A stretch of DNA of 58,034 nt from Streptomyces tagetis (GCF_018069565.1 NZ_JAGPNL010000014.1:1-58034); one strand, 5' to 3'; counted from the stretch's first letter, positions 6,952 through 16,770 are shown. Translations and numbers: made by a program. Notes: generated by a model from the sequence alone, not told the origin.

Positions 6952-8046
6952 GTGAGCATCACCCGCAAGGTCACCGTCCTGGCCGCAGGGCTGGGCCTGG
7001 TCACGCTGTCCGCGTGCGGTTCGTCCGACGGCCCGGACGCCGGCTCCGGCTCCGGCTCCGGCGGCGCCAAGACGGTGACCCTGGTCAGCCACGACTCGTG
7101 GGCCGCCTCGAAGGACGTCATCGCCGACTTCGAGAAGAGCTCCGGCTACAAGGTCCGGGTCCTGGAGGACGGCGAGGCCGGACAGGCCGTCAACAAGGCC
7201 ATCCTCACCAAGGACAACCCGCAGGGCGACGTCTTCTTCGGCGTCGACAACACCCTGCTCTCCCGCGCGCTGGACAACGGCCTGTTCCAGCCGTACGCGG
7301 CCAAGGGCCTCGACCGGATCGACGAGCGCTACCGGGTCGACGGCGACAAGCACCGGGTCACCCCCGTCGACTACGGCGACATCTGCGTCAACTACGACAA
7401 GGCGTACTTCGAGCGGGAGAAGCTGACGCCGCCCCAGACCCTCGACGACCTCGTCAAGCCCGAGTACAAGAACCTCCTCGTCACCGAGAACGCCGCCACC
7501 TCCTCGCCCGGCCTCGGCTTCCTGCTCGGCACGGCCGCCCGCTACGGCGACCAGGGCTGGGCGGAGTACTGGAAGAAGCTCAAGGCCAACGGCGTCAAGG
7601 TCGTCGACGGCTGGGAGCAGGCGTACAACGAGGAGTTCTCCGGATCGGCCGGCGGCAAGGAGGCCAAGGGCGACCGCCCGCTCGTCGTCTCCTACGCGTC
7701 CTCCCCGCCCGTCGAGGTGATCTACGCCGAGCCCCGCCCGGACACCGCGCCCACCGGGGTGGCGACCGGCACCTGCTTCCGGCAGATCGAGTTCGCCGGG
7801 CTGCTGGCCAACGCCGAGAACCCGGAGGGCGGCAAGGCGCTCATCGACTTCCTCGTCGGCCGGGAGTTCCAGGAGGACATGCCGCTCAACATGTTCGTCC
7901 ACCCGGTGAACCCGGACGCCAAGCTGCCCGCGGAGTTCACCGAGTTCGCCCCCGAGGTCAAGGACCCGGCGACGATGGCCCCCGCGAAGATCGCCGAACA
8001 CCGTGACCAGTGGGTCAAGTCGTGGACCTCGCTCGTCCTGAAGTGA
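6952..8046 (+). CDS. thiB: thiamine ABC transporter substrate-binding lipoprotein
   Basis: Extracellular solute-binding protein of the ThiB/TbpA type; 364 residues from GTG 6952, with AGGAGG at 6940-6945. A short Sec signal ends in the lipobox LSAC (Cys22), so it is membrane-anchored. Mature-part family features include VTLVSHDSWAASKDVIADFE, EDGEAGQAVNKAILTKDNPQGDVFFGVDNTLLSRAL and TPVDYGDICVNYDK. The TPP riboswitch upstream and the permease/ATPase downstream support thiamine or a phosphorylated thiamine as ligand. It overlaps the next gene at GTGA. Confidence 0.92.
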   Translation: MSITRKVTVLAAGLGLVTLSACGSSDGPDAGSGSGSGGAKTVTLVSHDSWAASKDVIADFEKSSGYKVRVLEDGEAGQAVNKAILTKDNPQGDVFFGVDNTLLSRALDNGLFQPYAAKGLDRIDERYRVDGDKHRVTPVDYGDICVNYDKAYFEREKLTPPQTLDDLVKPEYKNLLVTENAATSSPGLGFLLGTAARYGDQGWAEYWKKLKANGVKVVDGWEQAYNEEFSGSAGGKEAKGDRPLVVSYASSPPVEVIYAEPRPDTAPTGVATGTCFRQIEFAGLLANAENPEGGKALIDFLVGREFQEDMPLNMFVHPVNPDAKLPAEFTEFAPEVKDPATMAPAKIAEHRDQWVKSWTSLVLK

Positions 8047-9695
8047 GCGCCGGCCCCCGCCGGCGACGCGGGAACGCGGCACGGCTCGCCCTGATGGCCG
8101 GGCCCGCCGCGTTCTTCGCGGTCTTCTTCGCCTACCCCGTCGCCGCGATCGTCGCCCGGGGCCTGGAGACCGACGGCACCTGGCGGTTCGGGCGGATCGC
8201 GGAGGTGCTGGCCCAGCCCGGCATCCGGCAGGTGCTCTGGTTCACCACCTGGCAGGCGCTCGTCTCCACCGCGCTCACGCTGCTGATCGCACTGCCCGGC
8301 GCCTACGCCTTCGCCCGCCTCGACTTCCCCGGCAAACAGGTCCTGCGGGCCGTGGTCACCGTGCCGTTCGTGCTGCCGACCGTCGTCGTGGGGACCGCGT
8401 TCCTCGCCCTGGTCGGGCGGGGCGGGCTCCTCGACGAGCTGTGGGGCGTGCGCCTGGACACCACCGTGTGGGCGATCCTGCTCGCGCACGTCTTCTTCAA
8501 CTACGCCGTCGTCGTCCGCACCGTCGGCGGACTCTGGTCCCAGCTCGACCCCCGCCAGGAGGAGGCCGCGCGGATGCTCGGCGCCTCCCGGCTCACCGCC
8601 TGGCGCCGGGTCACCCTCCCGGCGCTCGGCCCGGCCGTGGCCGCCGCCGCGCTGATGGTGTTCCTGTTCACCTTCACCTCCTTCGCCGTCGTCCAGATCC
8701 TCGGCGGGCCGACCTTCTCCACCCTGGAGGTGGAGATCTACCGGCAGACCTCGCAGGTCTTCGACCTGTCCACGGCCGCCGTGCTGACCCTGGTCCAGTT
8801 CGCCGCGGTCGGCGCCGTCCTCGCCGTGCACGCCTGGACGGTACGGCGCCGCGAGAGCGCCCTCACGCTGGTCGACCCCGCCCGCACCGCACGCCGGCCG
8901 CGCGGCACCGGCCAGTGGGCGCTGCTCGGCGGGGTACTGGCCACCATCGCCCTGCTGCTGGTGCTGCCCCTCGCCGTCCTGGTCGAACGGTCGCTGGCGG
9001 CACCCGGCTTCGGCTACTACCGGGCGCTCACCCGCGAGGACGGCGGCGCCTTCCTCGTCCCGCCCATCGACGCCGTCGGCAACTCCCTGCGCTACGCCCT
9101 CGCCGCCACCGCCATCGCCGTGGTGATCGGAGGGCTCGCCGCCGCCGCGCTCGCCCGGCGCGACGCGGGCCGCCTCGTCCGCGGCTTCGACGCGCTGCTG
9201 ATGCTGCCGCTCGGCGTCTCCGCGGTCACCGTCGGCTTCGGCTTCCTCATCGCGCTGGACGAACCCCCGCTGGACCTGCGCTCCTCCTGGCTCCTGGTGC
9301 CGCTCGCCCAGGCCCTGGTCGGTGTGCCCTTCGTGGTACGGACGATGCTCCCGGTGCTGCGCGCGGTGGACGGACGGCTGCGGGAGGCGGCGGCGGTCCT
9401 CGGCGCGTCCCCGTGGCGGGTGTGGCGCGAGGTCGATCTGCCGCTGGTACGGCGGGCGTTGCTGATCGCGGCCGGCTTCGCGTTCGCCGTGTCGCTCGGG
9501 GAGTTCGGCGCGACCGTGTTCATCGCGCGGCCGGACCATCCGACGCTGCCGGTCGCGGTGGCCCGGCTGCTGGGCAGGCCCGGCCAGATGAACTACGGCC
9601 AGGCGATGGCCCTTTCGACGATTCTGATGGTGGTGTGCGCGGTGGCCCTGCTGGTGCTGGAGCGGCTGCGGACCGATCGGGGCGGGGAGTTCTAG
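8043..9695 (+). CDS. thiP: thiamine ABC transporter permease, two fused BPD domains
   Basis: Membrane component with two tandem binding-protein-dependent transport domains in one chain (550 residues, about 12 membrane segments), the arrangement of ThiP and FbpB-type iron permeases. The two EAA loops are visible as EEAARMLGASRLTAWRRV and REAAAVLGASPWRVWREV. The chosen start, GTG 8043, overlaps the thiB stop (GTGA) and gives SAGPRRRRGN before the first segment. A GTG at 8010 would add 11 residues. Context from the riboswitch and thiB decides thiamine over iron. Confidence 0.9.
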   Translation: MSAGPRRRRGNAARLALMAGPAAFFAVFFAYPVAAIVARGLETDGTWRFGRIAEVLAQPGIRQVLWFTTWQALVSTALTLLIALPGAYAFARLDFPGKQVLRAVVTVPFVLPTVVVGTAFLALVGRGGLLDELWGVRLDTTVWAILLAHVFFNYAVVVRTVGGLWSQLDPRQEEAARMLGASRLTAWRRVTLPALGPAVAAAALMVFLFTFTSFAVVQILGGPTFSTLEVEIYRQTSQVFDLSTAAVLTLVQFAAVGAVLAVHAWTVRRRESALTLVDPARTARRPRGTGQWALLGGVLATIALLLVLPLAVLVERSLAAPGFGYYRALTREDGGAFLVPPIDAVGNSLRYALAATAIAVVIGGLAAAALARRDAGRLVRGFDALLMLPLGVSAVTVGFGFLIALDEPPLDLRSSWLLVPLAQALVGVPFVVRTMLPVLRAVDGRLREAAAVLGASPWRVWREVDLPLVRRALLIAAGFAFAVSLGEFGATVFIARPDHPTLPVAVARLLGRPGQMNYGQAMALSTILMVVCAVALLVLERLRTDRGGEF

Positions 9696-9697
9696 GG

Positions 9698-10717
<1,020 letters not shown>

Positions 10718-10745
10718 GCGTCCGGTGACACGCCGGCCGATACGG

Positions 10746-10782
10746 CCCGTGGCCCGTCTCCTGGGTGGGGACGGGCCACGGG
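10746..10782. terminator. bidirectional terminator between thiQ and the LAETG gene
   Basis: CCCGTGGCCCGTC (10746-10758) and GACGGGCCACGGG (10770-10782) form a perfect 13-bp stem with an 11-nt loop between two convergent genes. It can serve both strands. Confidence 0.8.
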
Positions 10783-10802
10783 GTGATGCGGATGGGGCTG
10801 GG

Positions 10803-11513
10803 TCAGCCGGCGTTGTTGGCGCCGCGGCGACGGAGGCCGAAGAAGATGGCGCCGCCACCGATGGCGACCAGGGCGGCCGCGATGCCGGCGATCAGACCGG
10901 TGTTGGAGTCGGCGCCGGTCTCGGCGAGGTTGGACTCGCCGACCGCCGGGGACGGGGCGTTGTTCGAGCCGCCGGCTGGGGCGGTGCTCTCGCTCTCCGA
11001 GGCCGCCGGGGACGACTCGGACGGAGCCGGGGCCGGGGACTCGGACTCCTCGGCGGGGGCGGAGGAGGTCTCGGACGGCGACGGGGTCGGCGTCTCCTCC
11101 GTCTTGCAGGCGGTGCCCGGGGTCTTGAGGTTCGGCTTGATGTCCTCGTCGACGTACCGGTCGGCCTTGACGTGGATGCGGTACTCGGCGTTGGGCTGCC
11201 AGTCCGTGGCGAAGGTGATGGTCTCGCCCTTCCTGGAGCCCTTGACCACCTGCTCGCCGATCTTCTGGGCGTCGGCGCCGTTGTTCTGGAGGTAGACGGT
11301 GACCGTGGCCGGGATGCCGGCCGGGTCGACGTCGGTGACGGTGATGACGCCCTTGTCGCCGTCACAGGCGGCGGCGGCGGAGAACTCGCTGATGTCACAG
11401 GCGAGGGCGGTGCCGGCGGCACCGAACGCCAGGGCCGCGGAGGCCGAGACGACGCCGAGGACACGGAGGCCACGGCGAGAAGCCGTGCGGCTGGGTATGG
11501 ACAGGACTGCCAC
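10803..11513 (-). CDS. LAETG-anchored cell-surface protein (sortase E substrate type)
   Basis: A 236-residue secreted protein. The GTG start at 11513 has an AAAGGA site just upstream on the minus strand. A Sec signal (about residues 1-38) is followed by a roughly 90-residue folded part with three cysteines (ACDISEF, AACDGDKG, TACKTEE) and IPATVTVYLQNNG. A Ser/Pro/Glu-rich wall-spanning linker follows, then LAETG (residues 196-200), a membrane segment and RRRGANNAG. LAxTG is the motif of class E sortases in high-GC actinobacteria, so covalent attachment to peptidoglycan is likely. The role of the folded part is unknown. Confidence 0.88.
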   Translation of the reverse strand: MAVLSIPSRTASRRGLRVLGVVSASAALAFGAAGTALACDISEFSAAAACDGDKGVITVTDVDPAGIPATVTVYLQNNGADAQKIGEQVVKGSRKGETITFATDWQPNAEYRIHVKADRYVDEDIKPNLKTPGTACKTEETPTPSPSETSSAPAEESESPAPAPSESSPAASESESTAPAGGSNNAPSPAVGESNLAETGADSNTGLIAGIAAALVAIGGGAIFFGLRRRGANNAG

Positions 11514-11550
11514 GTTTGTCCTTTACGAAGCGCTGATGCGGGGGGTGGAT

Positions 11551-11577
11551 GGGGCGCTGACGCGACATCAGCGCCCC
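11551..11577 (-). promoter_or_regulatory. perfect hairpin in the leader of the LAETG gene
   Basis: GGGGCGCTGA (11551-11560) and TCAGCGCCCC (11568-11577) form a 10-bp stem with a 7-nt loop, 38 nt upstream of the start. With no U-tract, it is more likely an mRNA-stabilising or operator element than a terminator. AT-richer sequence at 11600-11670, upstream on this strand, probably holds the promoter. Confidence 0.5.
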
Positions 11578-11744
11578 ACGAGTCTCACTGGTCTATAAGC
11601 GGAGCATAAGCAGTGTCAACGCATATGCCCGCCAGGGGCATGGGCTTTGCGCACTTATTAACCACGGAGACGTTTCAACACTTCGGAAGGTTGCACGAGT
11701 TCAGGCCGACAACCGTGATCTCCCCCACGTCGGAGCCGTGTTGG

Positions 11745-12152
11745 TCAGCCCTCGACGGCCGCCGGGTCCATCCAGACGACCTCCCAGGTGTGGCCGTCCA
11801 GGTCGTCGAAGGCCCGGCCGTACATGAACCCCAGATCCTGCGTCTCACCGGCGACCGACCCGCCCCCGGCGACGGCCCGCTCGACCATCTCGTCGACCTT
11901 CGCGCGGCTCTCCGCGCTCAGCGCCAGCAGCACCTCACTGCTCCTGGTGGCGTCCACGATCTCCTTCTTCGTGAACTGCCCGTACTTCTCGTGGGTGAGC
12001 AGCATCGCCACGATGGTGTCGCTGATCACCACAGAGGCCGCCGTCTCGTCGCTGAACCGGGGGTCGTTGCGGAAACCCAGCCCCTCGAAGAACGCCTTCG
12101 ACGCCTCAAGGTCGCGCACGGCCAGGTTCACGAAGATCATCTGCTGGTACAT
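11745..12152 (-). CDS. VOC (glyoxalase/bleomycin-resistance fold) protein
   Basis: Small metalloenzyme-fold protein of 135 residues, starting MYQQMIFVNLAVRDLEASKAFFEGLGF, the classic first beta-alpha-beta of the vicinal oxygen chelate superfamily. It ends with GRAFDDLDGHTWEVVWMDPAAV, which carries the usual C-terminal D.DGH.WE motif. A GGGAGA site precedes the ATG at 12152. An upstream extension to 12224 has no family match. Substrate cannot be told from sequence; the family includes lyases, dioxygenases and resistance proteins. Confidence 0.85.
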   Translation of the reverse strand: MYQQMIFVNLAVRDLEASKAFFEGLGFRNDPRFSDETAASVVISDTIVAMLLTHEKYGQFTKKEIVDATRSSEVLLALSAESRAKVDEMVERAVAGGGSVAGETQDLGFMYGRAFDDLDGHTWEVVWMDPAAVEG

Positions 12153-12224
12153 GGGGGTCTCCCGTCGGGGTGTGCCGTTGTCGTGCGTACATGGGGGTAG
12201 ACCGGGCGGGAGTCCGAAAGTCAT

Positions 12225-12257
12225 CGCCGCCCCGGGAGCGAGATTCCCGGGGCGGCG
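12225..12257 (-). terminator. terminator after the ABC permease
   Basis: CGCCGCCCCGGGA (12225-12237) pairs with TCCCGGGGCGGCG (12245-12257), a perfect 13-bp stem with a 7-nt loop, 13 nt beyond the permease stop on the minus strand. Confidence 0.75.
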
Positions 12258-12270
12258 GCGAACCGGTGGA

Positions 12271-13812
12271 TCAGCGGCCCAGCGGCAGCGCCGCCAGCGC
12301 CGCCACGAGCAGCGTCAGCGGTCCGAAGAGGGCCAGCAGCGCCCCCGCCCGCACCGCCGCCGCGGCCCGCAGCGTCGCCGGGGGCGCCCCCAGCCGCAGC
12401 AGCGCCTCGGTGGTCTCGGCCCGGTCGTGCTTGGCCTCCACCGCGGCGATGAGCAGAGTGGCCACCGCACAGCCGGCCACCAGGACCGCACCGAGGGTGC
12501 TCAGCGGGCCGAACGACGGCCCGTCCGCGTCGTACAGCACCGCCGCCGCGTAGGCCGCCGACGCGACCGCGCAGACGACGCCGAGCGGGCGGCCGACGCG
12601 GTGCGCCTCCTCCATCAGGACCCGGCCCGCCAGCAGCCGCAGGGCGCCGGGGCGCACCGCCTGGAGGAGCCGGCCGCACAGGTGGGTCAGGCCGGGCCCG
12701 GCCATCGCCAGGCCGAGGGCGGTCAGCGCCCAGCCGGCGAGGACCCCGGCGGACGGGACGGTGCCGGAGGTGCCGGCCGTGGTGCGGCCCGCGTACGTCT
12801 CGACGGCGAGGCCCGCGGCGAGGACGGCGATGCCCCAGGGGAGCGTGCCGGCCCCGGGCCGGGGCGCCGCCGGCGCGGTGACGGGGGCGCCCGCGGCGGC
12901 CGGATCGGCGGCCTGAGCGACCTGCACGCCGGGCGTGCCCGCCGCGCCGACCGCGCCTGCCGCACCCACCGCGCCCGCCGGACCCTCCGCCCCCTGCGCG
13001 ACCGGCGCACCCGGCACGGGCGCGACCGGGGACACCGCACCCGCCGGCACCGCACCCGCCGGCACCCCGCCCGGCGTCACCGTGCTGTGCGCCACCTCCG
13101 GGCCCGCCGTGACCACCGTGGCCGTCGAGCCCTCCGTGACCGCGGCCCCGCTCGCCGTCGCCCCGCCGCCGGAGGCGCCCGTACCGCTGCGGCGGGCACC
13201 GAAGCGTCCGTAGGCACCGAAGGTCTCGCGGGCCGCCCCCCAGCCGTACGCCCCGAAGCGGCCGTGGTGGCGGGTGCCCGGTGCCTCGGTCGGCCGGGGC
13301 GCCTCACGGGGCCGCAGCGCGAGGGCCACCGCGCAGGACGCGGTCGCCGGCACCAGCGCCAGCAGGGTCAGCGCGGCCGGGAAGGGCAGCGGGTGCCCGG
13401 CGGCGAGGCTGTCGGCGGCGGCGCCGTCGAACGGCATGCCGGACAGGTCGCCGCGCAGGTGCAGGAAGAAGAGGAGGGCCAGCAGCGAACCGAGGACGCC
13501 GGAGAGGGCGGTGGTCGTCGCCGAGACGGCCATCATCCGGCCGGGCCCCAGCCCGATCGCCGACAGCCCGGCGCGCGGCCGGGTGCCCGGGTCGGTACGG
13601 GCCACGGCGACGGCGAGGTAGACGGTGGCGGCGAGCGGGGCCGCGCACCAGGCCAGCCGGAGCGCGGAGGAACCGGGCGCGTCGGGGTGGCCCAGCGCGT
13701 GGCCGAGGGCGCACAGCAGCAGGAAGCCCGTGCCCCCCGAGGCCGCCGCGACGAGCAGGCGGCGCCCCTGGACGGCGAGGTGCGCGCCGCGGCTCAGACG
13801 GAGAGCGAGCAC
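12271..13812 (-). CDS. ABC transporter permease (FtsX-like)
   Basis: Membrane protein of 513 residues starting GTG 13812 and overlapping the end of the ATPase gene by 19 bp. The N-terminal part reads LALRLSRGAHLAVQGRRLLVAAA, typical of FtsX/MacB-like permeases. Two groups of hydrophobic segments (about residues 20-200 and 325-510) flank a long Ala/Gly/Val/Pro-rich hydrophilic loop (about 215-320) rich in GAVG and PAGAV repeats. It pairs with the ATPase just upstream. The substrate is unknown; such pairs often act on lipoproteins, antimicrobials or the cell wall. Confidence 0.8.
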   Translation of the reverse strand: MLALRLSRGAHLAVQGRRLLVAAASGGTGFLLLCALGHALGHPDAPGSSALRLAWCAAPLAATVYLAVAVARTDPGTRPRAGLSAIGLGPGRMMAVSATTTALSGVLGSLLALLFFLHLRGDLSGMPFDGAAADSLAAGHPLPFPAALTLLALVPATASCAVALALRPREAPRPTEAPGTRHHGRFGAYGWGAARETFGAYGRFGARRSGTGASGGGATASGAAVTEGSTATVVTAGPEVAHSTVTPGGVPAGAVPAGAVSPVAPVPGAPVAQGAEGPAGAVGAAGAVGAAGTPGVQVAQAADPAAAGAPVTAPAAPRPGAGTLPWGIAVLAAGLAVETYAGRTTAGTSGTVPSAGVLAGWALTALGLAMAGPGLTHLCGRLLQAVRPGALRLLAGRVLMEEAHRVGRPLGVVCAVASAAYAAAVLYDADGPSFGPLSTLGAVLVAGCAVATLLIAAVEAKHDRAETTEALLRLGAPPATLRAAAAVRAGALLALFGPLTLLVAALAALPLGR

Positions 13813-14570
13813 GCCGCCCGGCCTTCCGTCCCGGAGGGCCCCGCGGTCCCGGCGGCCGTGGTGGTCTCGGCGACCGGCGGCAGGTGCACCGTCTTCACGC
13901 GCCGCCCGTCCAGCAGCGCCACCGCGCGGTCGGCGAGGGCGGCGGTGCGCGCGTCGTGGGTGGCGAGGACGACGGTGATGCCGTGCGAGCGGGCCGCCGT
14001 GGTGAGCGTACGCAGCACCTGGGCGCGGTCGGCGCGGTGCAGGGGGGCCGTCGGCTCGTCGGCGAAGAGGACCGAGGGGCCGACGGCGAGGGCGCGGGCG
14101 ATGCAGACGCGCTGGCGTTCGGACTGCCGCAGTTCGTGCGGGCGGCGCCGGGCCCGGTCGCCGACGTCGAGGCGTTCCAGCCACTCCAGGGCGGCGGTCT
14201 TGGCCCGGCGGCGGCCGGTGCCGCGCAGCATCAGCGGCAGGGCCGTGTTCTCCCAGGCGTTGAGTTCCGGGACGAGCACGGGGGCCGGGTCGATCCAGCC
14301 GAAGCGGTCGCGGCGCAGCCGCTCGCGGCTGAGCGGGCCCATGGTGTGGACGGGCACGCTGTTGAACCAGACCTCGCCCTCCTGGGGGCGGATCATCCCG
14401 GACAGGCAGCGCAGCAGGGTCGTCTTGCCGCTGCCGCGCGGTCCGCTGACGGCGAGGATCTCGCCCTCCCGGACGCCGAGCGAGACGCCGCTGAGCGCGG
14501 GAGTGCCGTCGTGGTGCTGGAAGTGCAGGGCGCGGGCCCAGAGCACGTCGTTGTCCGGCGGGGCCTCCAT
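13794..14570 (-). CDS. ABC transporter ATPase with degenerate signature motif
   Basis: ATPase of 258 residues from ATG 14570 (GAGGTG upstream). Walker A GPRGSGKTT and Walker B VLFADEPT are intact, as is the switch His in VLATHDARTA. The signature LSGGQ is replaced by LRQSERQRVCIARAL, lacking the SGG residues, and the residues after DEPT are APLHRADR. It resembles the MacB/LolD class (220-250 residues). The family normally needs LSGG in both subunits, so the altered motif may slow hydrolysis or mark a specialised pump. An upstream extension to 14732 is not ATPase-like. Confidence 0.85.
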   Translation of the reverse strand: MEAPPDNDVLWARALHFQHHDGTPALSGVSLGVREGEILAVSGPRGSGKTTLLRCLSGMIRPQEGEVWFNSVPVHTMGPLSRERLRRDRFGWIDPAPVLVPELNAWENTALPLMLRGTGRRRAKTAALEWLERLDVGDRARRRPHELRQSERQRVCIARALAVGPSVLFADEPTAPLHRADRAQVLRTLTTAARSHGITVVLATHDARTAALADRAVALLDGRRVKTVHLPPVAETTTAAGTAGPSGTEGRAACSLSV

Positions 14571-14691
14571 GGGCGTACACCTCGGTTCTGATCCGTGTTT
14601 CCCGGGTTCGTCCCCCCTTTCGGGTGAACGACGGCGGGGCCGATCGGTCACTCGGCACGCTAGGCAGTCACCGTGGGGAGGCCGGACAGCA

Positions 14692-14742
14692 CGCGGCCCC
14701 GGGCCGTCATTTCTCACTCGAAAGGACGACACCGGGGCCGCG
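14692..14742 (-). terminator. terminator after the class III aminotransferase
   Basis: CGCGGCCCCGG (14692-14702) pairs perfectly with CCGGGGCCGCG (14732-14742). The loop contains CGTC/GACG that can extend the structure. It lies about 48 nt beyond the aminotransferase stop on the minus strand and before the ATPase gene. Confidence 0.65.
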
Positions 14743-14789
14743 GAGGAGCCTCGTTCGCGTGAAACGCGGGACCGGGGTGGACGGGTGGG

Positions 14790-16157
14790 TCAGAGCTGGG
14801 ACCAGGCCTCCGACAGCGTCGCGCGCAGGATCTGCTCGATCTCGTCGAAGGTCCCCTGGTCGGAGATGAGCGGCGGCGCGAGCTGGATGACCGGGTCGCC
14901 GCGGTCGTCGGCCCGGCAGTACAGGCCGTTCTCGTAGAGCTTGCGGGAGAGGAAGCCGTACAGGACGCGCTCGGTCTCCTCCTCGTCGAAGGACTCCTTG
15001 GTGGTCTTGTCCTTGACGAGTTCGATGCCGTAGAAGAAGCCGTTGCCGCGCACGTCGCCGACGATGGGCAGGTCGTGCAGCTTCTCCAGGGTGGAGCGGA
15101 AGGCGCCCTCGTTGTCGAGGACGTGCCGGTTCAGGCCCTCGCGCTCGAACAGGTCGAGGTTGGCGAGGCCGACCGCGGCGGAGACGGGGTGGCCGCCGAA
15201 GGTGTAGCCGTGCAGGAAGGTGTTGTCGCCCCGGTAGAAGGGCTCGGCGAGCCGGTCGGAGACGACGCACGCGCCGATGGGGGAGTACCCCGAGGTCATG
15301 CCCTTGGCGCAGGTGATCATGTCCGGGACGTAGTCGAACTTGTCGCAGGCGAAGGTGGTGCCGAGGCGGCCGAAGGCGCAGATGACCTCGTCCGAGACGA
15401 GCAGCACGTCGTACTGGTCGCAGATCTCGCGCACCCGCCGGAAGTAGCCGGGCGGGGGCGGGAAGCAGCCGCCCGCGTTCTGCACCGGCTCCAGGAAGAC
15501 GGCGGCGACGGTCTCCGGGCCCTCGAAGAGGATCTGCTGCTCGATCTGGTCGGCGGCCCAGCGGCCGAACGCCTCGGGGTCGTCGCCGTGGATCGGGGCG
15601 CGGTAGATGTTGGTGTTCGGCACCTTGTGGGCGCCGGGGACCAGCGGCTCGAACGGGGCCTTCAGGGCGGGCAGTCCGGTGATGGACAGGGCGCCCTGCG
15701 GGGTGCCGTGGTAGGCGACCGCGCGGGAGATGACCTTGTACTTGGTGGGCTTGCCGACCAGCTTGAAGTACTGCTTGGCGAGCTTCCAGGCGGTCTCGAC
15801 GGCCTCGCCGCCGCCGGTGGTGAAGAAGACCTTGTTGAGGTCGCCGGGGGCCTCGTGGGCCAGGCGCTCGGCCAGCTCGACGGCCTTGGGGTGGGCGTAG
15901 GACCACACCGGGAAGAAGGCCAGCTCCTGCGCCTGCTTCATGGCGGTCTCGGCCAGCTCCGTGCGGCCGTGCCCGGCCTGGACCACGAACAGGCCGGCGA
16001 GACCGTCGAGGTAGCGCTTGCCCCGGTCGTCGTAGATGTGGACGCCCTCGCCCCGCACGATGGTGGGGACGGGCGCCTTCTCGTACGACGACATGCGGGT
16101 GAAGTGCATCCACAAGTGGTCGTACGCGGTCCGGCTGAGATCCTTGTCGGTGCTCAC
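14790..16157 (-). CDS. class III aminotransferase, probable putrescine/omega-amine:pyruvate type
   Basis: PLP-dependent enzyme of 455 residues from GTG 16157, two bases after the asnC-type stop. The PLP lysine is K285 in CAKGMTSGYSPIGA, preceded by the cofactor Asp in LLVSDEVICAFGRLG. The opening HLWMHFTRMSSYEKAPVPTIVRGEG and GLAGLFVVQAGHGR resemble SpuC and omega-amino-acid:pyruvate transaminases. With an AsnC regulator and an aminobutyraldehyde dehydrogenase divergently placed, transamination of putrescine or a related diamine is the favoured role. Beta-alanine or other omega-amino acids are alternatives. Confidence 0.85.
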   Translation of the reverse strand: MSTDKDLSRTAYDHLWMHFTRMSSYEKAPVPTIVRGEGVHIYDDRGKRYLDGLAGLFVVQAGHGRTELAETAMKQAQELAFFPVWSYAHPKAVELAERLAHEAPGDLNKVFFTTGGGEAVETAWKLAKQYFKLVGKPTKYKVISRAVAYHGTPQGALSITGLPALKAPFEPLVPGAHKVPNTNIYRAPIHGDDPEAFGRWAADQIEQQILFEGPETVAAVFLEPVQNAGGCFPPPPGYFRRVREICDQYDVLLVSDEVICAFGRLGTTFACDKFDYVPDMITCAKGMTSGYSPIGACVVSDRLAEPFYRGDNTFLHGYTFGGHPVSAAVGLANLDLFEREGLNRHVLDNEGAFRSTLEKLHDLPIVGDVRGNGFFYGIELVKDKTTKESFDEEETERVLYGFLSRKLYENGLYCRADDRGDPVIQLAPPLISDQGTFDEIEQILRATLSEAWSQL

Positions 16158-16159
16158 GA

Positions 16160-16675
16160 TTATCGGGTTCCCCACATGTAGGTCTGCTTCTTGAGCCTGA
16201 GGTAGACGAAGCTCTCGGTGGAGCGCACTCCGGGGACGGCCCGGATGCGTTTGTTGATGACGTCCAGCAGGTGGTCGTCGTCCTCGCAGACGACCTCCAC
16301 CATCAGGTCGAACGAGCCCGCCGTCATCACCACGTACTCGCACTCCGACATGGCGGCCAGCGCGTCGGCGACCGCGTCGACGTCGCCCTCCACGTTGACG
16401 CCGACCATCGCCTGGCGCAGGAAGCCCACGGTGAGCGGGTCCGTGACCGCGACGATCTGCATCACGCCCTGGTCGAGCAGCTTCTGCACGCGCTGGCGCA
16501 CGGCCGCCTCCGACAGGCCCACGGCCTTGCCGATGGCCGCGTACGGCCGGCGGCCGTCCTCCTGGAGCTGCTCGATGATGGCGAGGGAGACGGCGTCCAG
16601 CGGGGGGCCGCCGTTCCGGGACTCGCGGGGGTCCTTCTTCTCTGCGCTTCGACTGGCCACGGCCTCACTGTGCAC
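16160..16675 (-). CDS. Lrp/AsnC family transcriptional regulator
   Basis: DNA-binding regulator of about 171 residues. The N-terminal winged helix (DAVSLAIIEQLQEDGRRPYAAIGKAVGLSEAAVRQRVQKLLDQGVMQIVAV) is followed by a RAM ligand-binding domain (VGVNVEGDVDAVADALAAMSECEYVVMTAGSFD). The start is uncertain: adjacent GTG codons at 16678 and 16675 lack a clear SD. It is co-transcribed with the aminotransferase and divergent from the dehydrogenase, so control of both is likely; a 19-bp inverted repeat lies just upstream. Confidence 0.9.
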   Translation of the reverse strand: MHSEAVASRSAEKKDPRESRNGGPPLDAVSLAIIEQLQEDGRRPYAAIGKAVGLSEAAVRQRVQKLLDQGVMQIVAVTDPLTVGFLRQAMVGVNVEGDVDAVADALAAMSECEYVVMTAGSFDLMVEVVCEDDDHLLDVINKRIRAVPGVRSTESFVYLRLKKQTYMWGTR

Positions 16676-16689
16676 CACGGATCGGCAGT

Positions 16690-16708
16690 ATCGCAAGCCG
16701 ATTGCGAT
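16690..16708. promoter_or_regulatory. candidate operator for the AsnC-type regulator
   Basis: ATCGCAAGCCGATTGCGAT: perfect 7-bp arms around 5 bp, 15 bp upstream of the asnC-type start. A third half-site TCGCAA lies at 16745-16750, 54 bp from the first, about five helical turns. This fits the multi-site binding of Lrp-family proteins. Confidence 0.6.
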
Positions 16709-16770
16709 GAAATTCGTTGTATGAGGTGCCTCAGTCTGCGGATTTCGCAACGTCAGGGGGAGTGGGGGTG

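Noticed and set aside
12271..14658. A single 795-residue minus-strand protein
   Set aside because: Its N-terminal third is an out-of-frame reading of the ABC ATPase gene; FtsX-like sequence begins at 13812.
10746..14742. Mobile element carrying the LAETG/VOC/ABC genes
   Set aside because: No transposase or flanking repeats; codon use matches neighbours and each unit has its own terminator.
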